Below are positions 33,062-43,425 of a stretch of DNA of 64,000 nt, piece by piece. The notes under the pieces are model-generated. The model made no database searches. It was given only the letters and a program-made list of their open reading frames with translations, and was not told where the DNA came from. Source of the stretch: Theocolax elegans (taxonomy: Eukaryota; Arthropoda; Insecta; Hymenoptera; Cerocephalidae); contig JANSJX010000010.1 of NCBI GenBank assembly GCA_026168455.1, positions 655,001 to 719,000 of the forward strand, in the 5' to 3' direction. The number at the start of each line of letters is the position of its first letter. Position 1 is the stretch's first letter. Made by a program: the position numbers and the translations under genes.

Positions 33062-33470
33062 AATGTAAATTCAATTATCGAATATATATAAATAAATTTA
33101 TTGAAAATAATCCTTTAAAATGATGTGAAAATTACAGATAAAAAAATTCTTATAGCCAATTGTATGTTTAAAACAGCCAATTTTTTTAAATTTTAAAGTG
33201 TCAATAGTTAAATGTTTAAGTCAGCGCTCTTACAGCATCTGTATGTCAGCGCTTAGAGCAACCGTACATCAAACGCTTAGAACAGCCGTAAATTAAACAC
33301 TTAGTGCAGCCGTACGTCAGCGCGTCGGAGCAGCCGTACGTCAGCGCGTCGGAGCAGCCGTACGTCAGCGCGTCAGAGCAGCCGTACGTCAGCGCGTCAG
33401 AGCAGCCGTACGCCAGCGCTTGGAACGGTCGTTAATTGCAAAAAATATAATTGTATACTTACCTTCTTCT
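33062..33470 (-). promoter_or_regulatory. 5' flank of the protease/Rep locus with 24-bp minisatellite and candidate splice donor
   Basis: From about 33215 to 33432 a 24-25-bp unit is repeated about nine times; the four central copies are nearly identical (core GCAGCCGTACGTCAGCGCGT). It is GC-rich in an AT-rich region. Just outside, the minus strand reads AAG then GTAAGTATAC (33453-33465), a strong splice donor, which suggests a 5' noncoding exon ending there. The acceptor is not identified. Confidence 0.55.
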
Positions 33471-34365
33471 GCAATCTGAAAACGTCGAAAGAGCTGCTTC
33501 TTGACTTATCCCAAAAAGCTAAAAAGAAAAAGAATTTCCATAAACCCTAGTACATCCTAAATACAGAAAAAGCCTCTTATAGGACTTCGCCATTTGGTAC
33601 TTTTTTTACAATAAATGCAGGTTTTTAAATAAATAAAAGTGAACATAAAATAAGTATTTATAATAATGTAAAATCATGAGAAAGAGATTATACTTATAAT
33701 ATTATTTATATAGCAGTATTACTTAAAAAATACGGTTTCTTTAAAGGAAAGCTAATGTCTCAAATTCTCCAAAAGATTTAATTTTCTACCTTTACTCGAT
33801 ACCTGCCAAAATGAAAAATTCATTCTATTTTATTTGCAATTCTTAATTTTCGAAAGCTAACTTGCGCTGTAGTTTCTATTTCTATATATCTACAATCCAC
33901 ACATGTAAAAAGTATATTTATACTATCTTTCTACTGCCGGTAATGACGTTGATAAATATTAATTTATTGCAGCGCACTACGTATTTGAAACTTTTTCATT
34001 TTTTGGGGTAAATTTTAACGTGCTAATTAATATTTCTATATATCTGCAATCCATACATGTAAAATATAATACACTCTAAACCCTAAATTGTAAAAATAGA
34101 CGCTAGAATGTTTAAATTGGTGATTTTACAATTTACGAAAAGTGTAAAAACCTAAAATTACAATTTACAACTGATAAATAGATTGAAAACTGTAATTACA
34201 AGATTTTACGCTTTATTAAAAGAGTAAATAGAAATATGTACAAACTTACTCCACGTTAGCTTAATTTGCACAAAATAACATTAGTTTTTAACCTTTCAAT
34301 ATTAACAAATTTGGTATAAAAAAAATTGTACAAGTTACTAGAAAATAAGTATATATTCTAGATGA
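33471..34365. other. AT-rich spacer
   Basis: No gene recognised. A partial internal repeat is seen (TCTATATATCTACAATCCACACATGTAAAA-like at about 33885 and again near 34034). Confidence 0.5.
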
Positions 34366-34775
34366 CGCCAAAGCCACTGTAAAAATTTAAATTTTGCGCT
34401 TAAAATTGTATTTTAAAAATTTCGTGTTTATTATCAAAATAATTATTTAAAATAAAAATGAAGAGTTGCCCCCCTAGTTATCATAATAAGCAACATTTCT
34501 GTTGAGGGAGAGTAAATAATATTGTTTTGTTTTTGTGAAAACTTTGACCTATTAAAAAAAGGTAAAACATACCCTCTTCGTTTAGTAGTTCAAAATTTTC
34601 ACAAAAACAAAACAATATTTATTAACTCTCCCTCAGCAGAAATGTTGCTTATTACGATAGCTAGGGGGGACAACTCTTTATTTTTATTTAAAATAATTAT
34701 TTTATAATAAACACGGAATAATTAGTAACACTTTTGGCGCGAAATTTAAATTTCTTAAGTAGCTTTAGCTTTCCT
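34366..34775. mobile_element. Palindromic MITE-like element
   Basis: Two imperfect inverse-complementary arms of about 190 bp around a short centre (about 34545-34590). Matched blocks include TATTGTTTTGTTTTTGTGAA / TTCACAAAAACAAAACAATA, CAACATTTCTG / CAGAAATGTTG and GCGC-AAATTT at the outer ends. No ORF worth calling. A target duplication is not clear. Structure as in hairpin MITEs. Confidence 0.7.
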
Positions 34776-35224
34776 TTATTGTAGAATTTTTTGTTGTTGT
34801 TTACGTTGAATACACACGGTATGTTCAAAATTTACGTGATTTTACTTATATATCAATAAGTAAATACAAAAATTGGTGAATCTAATAATTTAGGTAGGAA
34901 ATAATTCATTTATTAAAAGGTCTATCATTGGACCTAAATGCTTCTTAGGAATCAATATACATTTTAATAATAATTCTTGTATTAGTTAAGATTCTTACAA
35001 TTAAAGATGATTGCATATTGTATGTGATAGTATTATTCTTTCAAATTGTATTTTTAATAAATACAAGGTACAAGATTGAAAGCTTGTACATTATTGCCAA
35101 ATATAAAGTGTAAAATAAAGTGCAATAAACATTACAGTAGTACATTAATTAATTGAAATTGATTGGTAAATTGTCGTACATCAGTTTGGTCATCACCATC
35201 AACAACAGGTTCACCACCATTATA

Positions 35225-35965
35225 CAAGATGACGATGAAATATTTTTTACCGAAATTATTGACAACTTATTACGTGGATACCAGGATAAACTCAAATGTG
35301 AAAATATAATTATAGAAATCATTGTACCATCTCTATAATATTAGTATTACACAAGTGTCACATAATGTTATCAAAGTCATTTTAATAAAATTACCACTAT
35401 TACTTCTATCAAAAGCTAAATCTGATGAATTAAAAAAAAAATCATTATACCGAGTATCGTAAACTTTTAAGAATATTATTGACATTTTTTAAACCTATTA
35501 TTATTTATATAAAAATTATTTATTAATTATATAAAAACTGCAATTGCTGAAGATGATTATCTGAAAGCTATTCAAGACCCAGGTAGCACTGTCCGTCTTG
35601 GAGACGTTTTTAAAACATTATTAAGCGTTTTAAGCGTTTTAAAAACGTCTAGAAACGTCTTTAAGATGTTTTGTGCTGACTGGGGATATAGCTTGCAAAA
35701 ATCAAGAACTTATGTTGTCTTATACAAAAAATTATTTTATATTACACTTTATATATATACTGATATATTTGAAGAAATATTATTAAATGGTATGAGTAGG
35801 AGTGGACCAACAACATTGATGCTCGTCACTTTTCCAATGTTGATGATGATGATGATGAAGATTATTATTTAATTAAAAAAAAAAAAACAAAGTGTTGATG
35901 AAGAATTTAGAGCTGCTATATCATCACTTATAATGTGGTTACAAGAAGCAGAAGAAGATTTATAA
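35225..35965 (+). pseudogene. EIF2B5: Decayed copy of eIF2B epsilon C-terminal (W2) domain
   Basis: Translation in shifting frames gives DDDEIFFTEIIDNLLRGYQD and KCENIIIEI (35225-35330), then NYIKTAIAEDDYLKAIQD (35528-35580) and EFRAAISSLIMWLQEAEEDL before a TAA (35963-35965). These are the order and character of the W2/HEAT domain of the guanine-nucleotide exchange factor eIF2B epsilon, ending in the conserved W-L-x-E-A-E-E. Frameshifts, stops and inserted sequence (including a hairpin at 35602-35650) break it. It is a relic inside the 38-kb element; the identification is from memory of the family. Confidence 0.65.
35602..35650. repeat. 15-bp perfect inverted repeat
   Basis: AGACGTTTTTAAAAC (35602-35616) and its exact complement (35636-35650) around a 19-base centre, interrupting the eIF2B epsilon-like sequence. 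Confidence 0.7.
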
Positions 35966-36433
35966 GGTTCATAATTATATAATGGAAGGTGTTTTTAATT
36001 ATATAAAACATTGTTGTTGCCAATTTAGTTATTAATTGTATTTTTTTAAAGTTATTCATGTACATAAATAAATACGGTTATTTGTATACAATAAAATATA
36101 ATTAAATTTTTAGTATATTAAAAAACAAAAATGAGACATGGTGTAATCAATAACAAAATATAAAGTGAATTGAGGTCTATGAATATGCGTTATGGTTATT
36201 ATTAATTAATCCTTAATTTACTCATCATTGTCATAAGGTCTATTTGCAGGAAGCTATTTTGTTCACCCGCTTTTTTGGCCATAATAATTTGATCAATTTT
36301 AAGAATTGTAACAAAACTTTGTTAAATACAAATTAAAAATTTCAGTATTTTCTACAATAGTTGTTAATGCGGTTGTACACTGAAAATTTATTTAATTTTA
36401 AACTATCTTTTTCAAATTAAAAATTTAAATTAA
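35966..36433. other. AT-rich spacer between two pseudogenes
   Basis: Nothing recognised. Confidence 0.5.
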
Positions 36434-37190
36434 ATCAATGTCAAAACCATGCTTAAAGTTTTCAGCTTTATGTGTGACATAAAGTTTTGATATAACTTCA
36501 GCAGATTGTGTTTCACTATTTGCTGCTAAGGTTTTGGGAAAAACTTTGAGAGCTGTAACAAATTTACAAATGGCATATTGTTCTAATCCTGGAACAGTCT
36601 CTGCATAAGAAGCAATCGTAGAAGCTAGTTCAATGTAGGTAGCACCAGCACCAGGAAGTAGACATCCATCTCGGGTAATTACTTTAAAAGTATTGACATC
36701 ATCATCGATAGTTCATTCAATATATCATGTAATTATCTGTTGCTCGTTGCATCACTACCGTACTTATGACTTTCACTTTGAAGTTTAAATACAAAAATTA
36801 TATTTGTATCTCCAAGCTTATTCAACGTGAACTGTACCTGCACTTCCTAATTACTGAATTAATAAACTCAGAATTCTAATATTTAATTTAATATTAAATA
36901 AGTAAAGCTACTGCAATTTTTTTTACCAATTTTGATAAAGCAGTTACTTTGACAGATTTACACAGATGCCTTAAATCATTCAAATTTACAAAAACTACAC
37001 ATTTACACCTGCATCAGCAATAGCTTTGATTTGTAATTCTAACAGATCTTCTCCTTTAGAAAAATTCATTAATTCATCTGCTGTTTTGATTAAAACTGTT
37101 CCATTTATTTCAGTCTGTATTTTATATTTTATATCTACAGCACACATATACACAGCAATTTTAGGATTTAACAATTTTGTTACATCTCCT
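36434..37190 (-). pseudogene. CCT8: Decayed copy of chaperonin CCT theta (TCP-1 subunit)
   Basis: On the minus strand from 37190: GDVTKLLNPKIAVYMCAVDI, then NGTVLIKTADELMNFSKGED and QIKAIADAGVNV before a stop, then NLNDLRHLCKS, LGDTNIIFVFK, ATDNYM, DDDVNTFKVITRDG and finally CLLPGAGATYIELASTIASY, AETVPGLEQYAICKF and ISKLYVTHKAENFKHGFDID (end about 36434). These follow CCT8 order through the apical and intermediate domains, without long introns. Several frameshifts and stops kill it. It looks like a captured or retrocopied host gene inside the element. Confidence 0.82.
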
Positions 37191-38040
37191 TTTTATTTTA
37201 CTTTATAACATATAATCATATAATTGTCACTGACAGGTTCCACTACACACACTCTTCTTGGCAAACTTAATAATTGATGACCATTTAAAATAATAAAAAA
37301 ACTTAACAAGATAATGCGTGTCTCACTCACTCTATCGTTATAATATATGAAAAAATGGTAAATTTTAGAAGTTCTAAAATAAACTTGTTTAACAGAAGAA
37401 AAAAATATTGTTTGAAAAGAATGTAGCCAAAGTATCAAATAATATTTCAACACAGAAATGTTTTACAAAAGAAAAAAATATGGTTTCAAAAGACGATAGC
37501 CAAAGAGTTAAATAAAATAAATTTATATTTTATAATAACCACACACAATAGCTGTATGAACCCTCCTCGGGTTCTTGGTAAGCTTAAAAATAAAAAAAAA
37601 AATCCACACACATTAGATATAATAAAGTATGTAACGAATGAAACTATTGATTCAGACTTGGTGTATCTATGCTTACTGCAAGGAGTGCATAACAAAGCAT
37701 AAAAATTATGTAGGTGCATACTTTTATGCATTACTTGCAACTGTATTTAATAAATAATAATAAAATTATATAAAATATTGCATTAATAACTATGCAATAA
37801 TGAATAATTTTGCAATTTAATGTAGGTAAAAAAAATTAATATTTTAATCATAATATCTGTTATTATTTCATTTATTATTATATATACCTTATTTAAACTA
37901 TACTGTTCGTCGTTTGTCTGAGTTTTCCATATGTTTTCCAAACACTAACTGAATATAAAAAAAAATGTTGTTTTTAATTAATTAAAAAGTGATGAAAAGT
38001 AATTCAATAAAAAGTAATCAAAAGCGATTGAATTCAAAAC
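37191..38040. other. AT-rich spacer with a diverged internal duplication
   Basis: A block around 37385-37445 (AGAAAAAAATATTGTTTG... GTAGCCAAAG) recurs near 37450-37510. Neighbouring ACACAC-TCTTCTTGG and ACACACAATAG...TTCTTGG stretches also look related. No gene is supported; the 84-86-codon ORFs here are unconvincing. Confidence 0.45.
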
Positions 38041-38170
38041 AGCAGAAGCGCAAATTTTGTCGTGTTGTGTTCAAGAACACGGAGTGGCGCTTTTTACAAT
38101 CTCGACCTGACAATCTTTTGTCTGCGACTACGTGAATCAACTGATAATTAATACGCGCGATCTCTCAAAA

Positions 38171-38807
38171 ATGGCTAATCCGCATAGTGATGTCGAGATG
38201 GACGACGCCGAAGTTCAGCGAGAAATGGATCTGCTTCAGATTAGTAAGTATTTCTTTTATTTATTATAGATCATAATTATTGAAAAATAAATTAAATAAT
38301 AATTAAATTACTCTTATAGATGACAACCAAGAGCCAACAGCCGAAGCTACTATTGATGGGTCAGCTAATGGTGCCCCAGCTGCTGGAGGAGCAGATACTC
38401 CAGATAAAAGATCCCCCGAACTTAGTGGACAAGGTGTCGGTACTCCTGCTCCTGGTGGACCAGGTATTGGTGCTACTGCTACCGAAAGAGGAGGACCAGC
38501 TTTCAAAGAAAGCAACGAGAATGAGCCCGGACCAGGACCTCACAAAGGTAAATAACTTAAAATTTGTTTACTTATATTATTAATTTATTCTTTTTTTCAT
38601 TATAAAAAATAATTAATATAATAATCTTATTAATATAATATATTTTTTTTAGGCCGCAGGGGAAATCGTGCAGGACGAAGGCACCGCAGACCCAACCCTT
38701 ACGAACAGGGGATACGTAACATGGCCCTCTTTCTTGCTACAATGGTAAGCAGCAGCACCAAGGAGGTCGCCAGGCAGCAGCAGGAGAAAAGGGATGAGGG
38801 GCGTTGA
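38171..38807 (+). CDS. Intact three-exon gene, 151-residue acidic-to-basic protein of unknown function
   Basis: Exon 1 38171-38243, intron GTAAGT...TTATAG (76 bp), exon 2 38320-38547, intron GTAAAT...TTTTAG (105 bp), exon 3 38653-38807 with TGA. Both introns are phase 1, and the joined frame (456 bases) is open throughout. The start ATG has an AAAAATGG context. The protein begins acidic (DVEMDDAEVQREMD), has a Pro/Gly/Ala-rich middle encoded by exon 2, then an Arg-rich stretch GRRGNRAGRRHRRPNPYEQG and a hydrophobic MALFLATMV before a charged end. No known domain is recognised. It sits between a dead CCT8 copy and a dead KRR1 copy, yet has no lesion, so it may be a cargo gene or an element gene. 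Confidence 0.72.
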
Positions 38808-39069
38808 AAGAAATTAAACATTAAATTCATTCATAATTATTAATTTACACCGTACTATTATACTACTGTATATTTAGAATAAAATAATAACTATATAAAA
38901 TAACTGTATATATAAAAAAATAATAAATATTTTATTACCAAACATAAGTGAACAATTAGTATTTTAATTTATCAATAAATAATAATGTAATTTTTTTTAA
39001 ATATTTTTTACAAAATTGTTTTGTACAAATGTTTTTTCTTAAACACTTGTAATATTTCTATTTATTCAC
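38808..39069 (+). other. AT-rich 3' flank of the spliced gene
   Basis: Contains AATAAA-type signals at about 38879-38884 and 38922-38927 that could serve as its polyadenylation site. Nothing else is seen. Confidence 0.4.
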
Positions 39070-39300
39070 AGTTACACATTTCTTTTCCTTTTTCAGTCCT
39101 TTATCACTTTCTTCTTGAATTCGTTAATGTCATATCACCTTTTGGCTGAACAACTTCTACTTTACTCTCTTAAGGAGGTACAAATGCCTTAGCCCTTCTC
39201 TCCTCTCGTTTATAGTAGCCTCTTTGTGCATTGCTTCTTGTTCCTTTCGTTTTTTGGCTCTCCTTTGTTCTTCCTTAAAGAAGTATTCACCGAGGGGATG
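39070..39300 (-). pseudogene. KRR1: Decayed C-terminal part of KRR1 (ribosome biogenesis KH protein)
   Basis: Minus strand from about 39300: PLGEYFFKEEQRRAKKRKEQ, then EAMHKEATINERREG, then after frameshifts KAFVPP and ESKVEVVQPKGD, DINEFKKKVIKD. This matches the remembered KRR1 tail (GEYF, Lys/Arg/Glu-rich helix, KAFVPPKE). KRR1 acts in the small-subunit processome in the nucleolus. The copy is frameshifted and separated from its N-terminal piece (40850-41083). Confidence 0.75.
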
Positions 39301-39347
39301 GAAAATATGTGTTGTAACGGGCTTATTTTTATCCCTTTTACATAAAA

Positions 39348-39383
39348 ATACATTTATTTTTATCAGGACCGAAATAAATGTAT
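39348..39383. other. 12-bp perfect stem hairpin
   Basis: ATACATTTATTT (39348-39359) pairs exactly with 39372-39383 around a 12-base loop. It lies one spacing unit before the conserved hairpin array but lacks its loop sequence. Confidence 0.6.
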
Positions 39384-39396
39384 ACAGTGAAAACGT

Positions 39397-39749
39397 CTGG
39401 GGTAGATTAGAAACAAATCCAGTGTTTCTTCTCATCCCAGAACGATTTCTGGATAATTTAATGGAATAAGAGGTTGGGTAGAGGTTCGAACGAATCCAGC
39501 GTTCGGCCTCGCCCAATAAACTCTTTTGTGAATATAGTATATGAAAAAATCAGGTAGATGTTGGAATAAATCCAGTATTCCACATCATCTGATTAATTTT
39601 CTATGGAAAAAAGGAAAAATAATTCGGATAGAATAAAAAGCGAATCTAGCGCTCCTCTTCGTCCGAATATATTATAAGGAATTGGATTTAAAGGATAAAA
39701 GGACTTGGGTAAAGATTGGAATGATTCCAGCATTCCATCTTGTCCAAGT
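39397..39749. ncRNA. Tandem array of five covarying ~45-nt hairpins
   Basis: Hairpins at 39397-39440, 39474-39516, 39549-39593, 39622-39668 and 39703-39749, spaced 73-81 bp with AT-rich linkers. Each has a 7-base loop AATCCAG (AATCTAG in the fourth, ATTCCAG in the fifth) on a 6-bp inner stem, then (most copies) a bulged base on the 5' side, a 5-bp stem, a bulged A on the 5' side in GGTAGA-like context, and an outer 6-7-bp stem. Stem sequences differ but pairing is kept: inner stems GAAACA/TGTTTC, CGAACG/CGTTCG, GGAATA/TATTCC, AGCG/CGCT and GGAATG/CATTCC. Such compensatory change indicates selection on structure, as RNA or as single-stranded DNA. The transcribed strand is unknown. No known family recognised. 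Confidence 0.75.
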
Positions 39750-39754
39750 ACCTT

Positions 39755-40000
39755 TTAAATGAACATCACACCTCTAGCTGTTTGATTAAACTTACAAAAT
39801 TTATTTATTTCTAAAATTGGCGAGGAGGGTGCTTCCTTCCTCGCCTTACAGCTCGAGGCGAATGCTGAATTCGACAGCGAGACGGCCGGTTTTGTACCTT
39901 TGGTTAGAGGTGGGGACTGCTCTCCCACCTTCTTCACACCTACAGCTGGAGTTTTCGGTTTCCCTCTCTTCTCATTATAATTTTGGCACAGGGTCGTCAA
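39755..40000 (-). CDS. Possible small gene or exon, 81 codons, unknown
   Basis: Begins with ATG at 40000 on the minus strand; Lys/Pro/Ser-rich, less AT-rich than its surroundings, with no recognised domain. A good splice donor (TTTT then GTAAGTTT, about 39790-39797) lies near its end, so the true product may splice onward rather than stop at 39755. It is not part of KRR1. Support is base composition and an open frame only. Confidence 0.35.
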   Translation of the reverse strand: MTTLCQNYNEKRGKPKTPAVGVKKVGEQSPPLTKGTKPAVSLSNSAFASSCKARKEAPSSPILEINKFCKFNQTARGVMFI

Positions 40001-40400
40001 CCTCTCTGTCTTTATATTAATTTACATTATTTTTCAAAATCTGAATCTTATACTAATATAATAATTAACAAACGTGAAAAACAATCTTAATTTTACTTTG
40101 AATTCATTTTACTTTAATTTATTAATCAAATACTTATTTATTTTTTATCACTTTTCTCTCATATATTTTATATATATATATCATGTATAATTATATATTA
40201 TAATATTATAATATACTGTATAATTTCAATTTTTATTATTATTAACTATAAACAATATAAATTTGCAACTTAGTTAATTTTAGTCGTATTTCAATTTCAG
40301 AATATGTATATTTTGCAAAATAAAAAAATCTTTAAATAAAATTATAAATTTTATTAATTTTGATTTATTAATTATTTAAATAAATTGATTTAAATAATTA
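40001..40400. other. AT-rich spacer
   Basis: Nothing recognised; it includes a TATA repeat run at about 40170-40185. Confidence 0.5.
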
Positions 40401-40480
40401 AAAAAATCTTCCGAGAGTCGGGCTTGAACCCGGACCTCTTGCGTGGCGCGCTTATACTCTATCGCTTGAGCTAATACGCT
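40401..40480 (-). other. tRNA-like sequence (SINE head or pseudo-tRNA)
   Basis: Minus strand carries an A-box-like TAGCTCAAGCGA (40462-40473) with a D-stem GCTC/GAGT, a B box GGTTCAAGCCC (40420-40430) and a TTTTTT Pol III stop (40401-40406). The T-stem is imperfect and the two acceptor strands do not pair, so this is not a working tRNA. A tRNA-derived SINE head is the likeliest identity. Confidence 0.6.
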
Positions 40481-40554
40481 ATGTGACTGGAGCCTAACCA
40501 TACATATATATATATATGATTATGCCCGTCACAGTGTATGGTTTCTTAATTTTT

Positions 40555-40665
40555 TTATTCTCCCTTATATAAGGTCCAACTGTGCTCCGGCTTGAATTCA
40601 GGTATTTTTAAGGACTGTGCATTACCGTTAACATTCAGCTGGTTTTCTCCTTCGGAATCAGTCAT
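40555..40665 (-). pseudogene. Duplicate of KRR1-like N-terminus
   Basis: ATG at 40665 opens a 36-codon frame, MTDSEGENQLNVNGNAQSLK and then IPEFKPEHSWTLYKGE, closely related to the piece at 41083. A third, shorter copy lies at about 41160-41206. The N-terminal segment has been copied at least three times within 650 bp. Confidence 0.6.
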
Positions 40666-40849
40666 TTTTCTTTCAAATCTTTAGGCTCAAATAGTCTATA
40701 ATACCTAAAAAAAATAATATATAGTTATCTTTTTATGATAATTAAAAAAAATTAAATTAAGGGAGATTAAAATTTGTAAAAGGTTAACAGTTAATTGACA
40801 ATGTTAAAAGAAAAAGTATAATTACCTTGTGAGAGTATTTATCATTCAA

Positions 40850-41083
40850 CAAGACAATAAGGTCCACTTCTGCTTTCACAAAATGCTCGCTCAATTTCCT
40901 TTTGTACCAGTGGCTAACATTGTTTCATTTCAAATACTTTTCCGTGTGCTTGGGAAAAAGAGACGCAAAGGAACTCCCTTCTATTGATCGATGTGGATTG
41001 TCCTTCGGCTTGCATTCAGGTATTTTTAAAGACCACTCATTACCATAAACAGTCAGCTCGTTTTCTCCTTCGAAATCAGTCAC
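40850..41083 (-). pseudogene. KRR1: Decayed N-terminal part of KRR1
   Basis: From 41083 (GTG in place of ATG): TDFEGENELTVYGNEWSLKI, PECKPKDNPHRSIEG, SSFASLFPKHTEKYLK then a stop, then WYKRKLSEHFVKAEVDLI in a following frame. The SSFA-LFPK-EKYLK block is the hallmark of KRR1 N-termini (from memory). It runs without intron until it decays near 40850. Same strand as the C-terminal piece at 39070-39300. Confidence 0.8.
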
Positions 41084-41206
41084 TTTCTTTTAAATCTTTA
41101 GGCTCAAATAGTCAATAATAAACTTTATTTTTTTTTTATTTTTTCTGACACTATGAAATTTTACTATTAACATTTATCTCGTTTTCTCCTTGGGAATCAA
41201 TCATTT

Positions 41207-41790
41207 TTCTTTTATATTATCTCAAATAGTCAATAACAATTTTTATCTTTTTTTATTATTCTTTCTGACATGAAATATATCTATATATATATATACGATG
41301 TGTGTAATGCTGAGAGTAGCGCAGTAGCTCCCCCTTGCGGCCACTTCTCAAACAACTTGCTAACAGTTTTTACGTCTGTAGGCGTTCTCTAACGGACTGG
41401 AAAAAATTTCGTCTCTTTCTATCTTTCGCATCTCCTATGACGCTATCTCTTTTTGTTTGCATCGAATGAAAAAGAAAGTGGAAATAGCAAAATTCGAGAA
41501 TCGGAATTCAGCAAGCAACATAAATAACTTCGAATTTCTTCACTATGCACTTATGAATTCAAACCGGATTTATTGTAAATTGAAAACTAATATATAAAAT
41601 AGATGTGAGATTTGTCGTTGCATAAATAGATAGTATAATATTAAATTTACGAAAATATAAAAAATCTGAGGGGTTAGTTAGCTGTATAATAAGGGCTTAC
41701 GCGCCTGCATACTTGCGTCCAGGCGCTATCGCGCCTTTTGATATATACAATAATATTAATAATAATACTCATATTTAGAGTTGGTAATAA
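41207..41790. other. Spacer before satellite C
   Basis: No coding support. A slightly GC-richer patch (41310-41400) and a TATA run (41279-41295) are the only features. Confidence 0.45.
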
Positions 41791-43425
41791 GGTTGGTAAT
41801 AAAAATTTTCAACCTTATGTTTTACACCGAAATCAAATAAATGGGATTAAATACTCATGAGTTGGTATATCATAATTGAATACATCAATTATCAAACAAT
41901 TATAGCCATCTATTTTGAACCAAAATCCTACTATCTGGATTGAATACTCGTATGAATTGGTAATAATATAGTACTTATCGATAATGGTACGAAAATCGTT
42001 TTTCGAACGAGTGAAAATTTTATAATTAGAGCAAAGCGATAAAGATACTCGCTGAGTTGAAACACATCTGTTACCCGTGCATCGAACTATATTTTTTGAT
42101 ACATAAGGTGTATTTGCAATTTTTAAAAAACAAACAATGCGTAAATCCCATTTTGCATACTTTGTATTGAAGACAATTTGTTACAATGCTACTTACTAGT
42201 TTATTATAATTGAATAAACGTGGATAATTAATCAATTGTAGCAACCTATTCTGCACCAAAATCCAACTATCTGGATTGAGCACTCATAAAATGAGTTGGT
42301 AAATAAGTTTTAACTATTTTAAAATGTACAACCCTATATTTTATACCGAAATCCAATTATTTGGATTGAATACTCGTATGAGTTGGTAATAATATAGTAC
42401 TTATCGATAATTGTGCGAAAATCGTTTTTCGAACGAGTACTAATTTCATCATTAGAGCAAAGCGACAAAGATACTCGCTGAGTTGAAATTCATCTGTCAC
42501 CCGCGCATCGAACTAAATTTTTTGATACATAAGGTGTATTTGTAATTTTTAAAAAACAAACAGTGCGTAAATCGCATTTTGCATACTTTGTATTGAAGAC
42601 AATTTGTTACAATGCTACTTACTAGTTTATTATAATTGAATAAACGTGGATAATTAATCAATTGTAACAACTTATTCTGCACCAGAATCCAACTATCTGG
42701 ATTGAGCACTCATAAAATGAGTTGGTAAATAAGTTTTAACTATTTTAAAATGTTTAACCCTATATTTTATACCGAAATCCAATTATTTGGATTGAATACT
42801 CGTATAAGTTGGTAATAATATTGACCTTAGTTATAATTGTACGAAAATCGTTTTTCGAACGAGTGTAAATTTTATCAATAGAGCAAAGCGACAAAGATAC
42901 TCGCTGAGTTGAAACTCATCTGTTACCCGTGCATCGAACTATATTTTTTGGTACATAAAGTGTATTTGCAATTTTTAAAAAACAAACAGTCCGTAAATCG
43001 CATTTTGCATACATTGTATTGAAGACAATTTGTTACAATGCTACTTACTAGTTTATTATAATTGAATAAACGTGGATAATTAATCAATTGTAACAACTTA
43101 TTCTGCACCAAAATCCAACTATCTGGATTGAGCACTCATAAAATGAGTTGGTAAATAAGTTTTAACTATTTTAAAATGTTTAACCCTATATTTTATACCG
43201 AAATCCAATTATTTGGATTGAATACTCGTATGGTGGTAATAATATTGACCTTAGCTATAATTGTGCGAAAATCGTTTTTCGAACGAGTACTAATTTTATT
43301 ATTAGAGCAAAGCGACAAAGATACTCGCTGAGTTGAAACTCATCTGTCACCCGCGCATCGAACTATATTTTTTGATACATAAGGTGTATTTTCAATTTTT
43401 AAAAACAAACAGTGCGTAAATCGCA
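41790..43425. repeat. Satellite C: 426-bp tandem repeat, ~3.8 copies
   Basis: Equivalent points fall at 42071, 42497 and 42923, exactly 426 bp apart, with a partial copy on each side. Each unit has a nested smaller repeat (TCCAACTATCTGGATTGAGC / TCCAATTATTTGGATTGAAT with ACTC-ATGAGTTGGTAA) and a short dyad CGAAAATCGTTTTTCG. The 70-codon ORF in each copy drifts with the unit and is not considered a gene. Confidence 0.93.
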
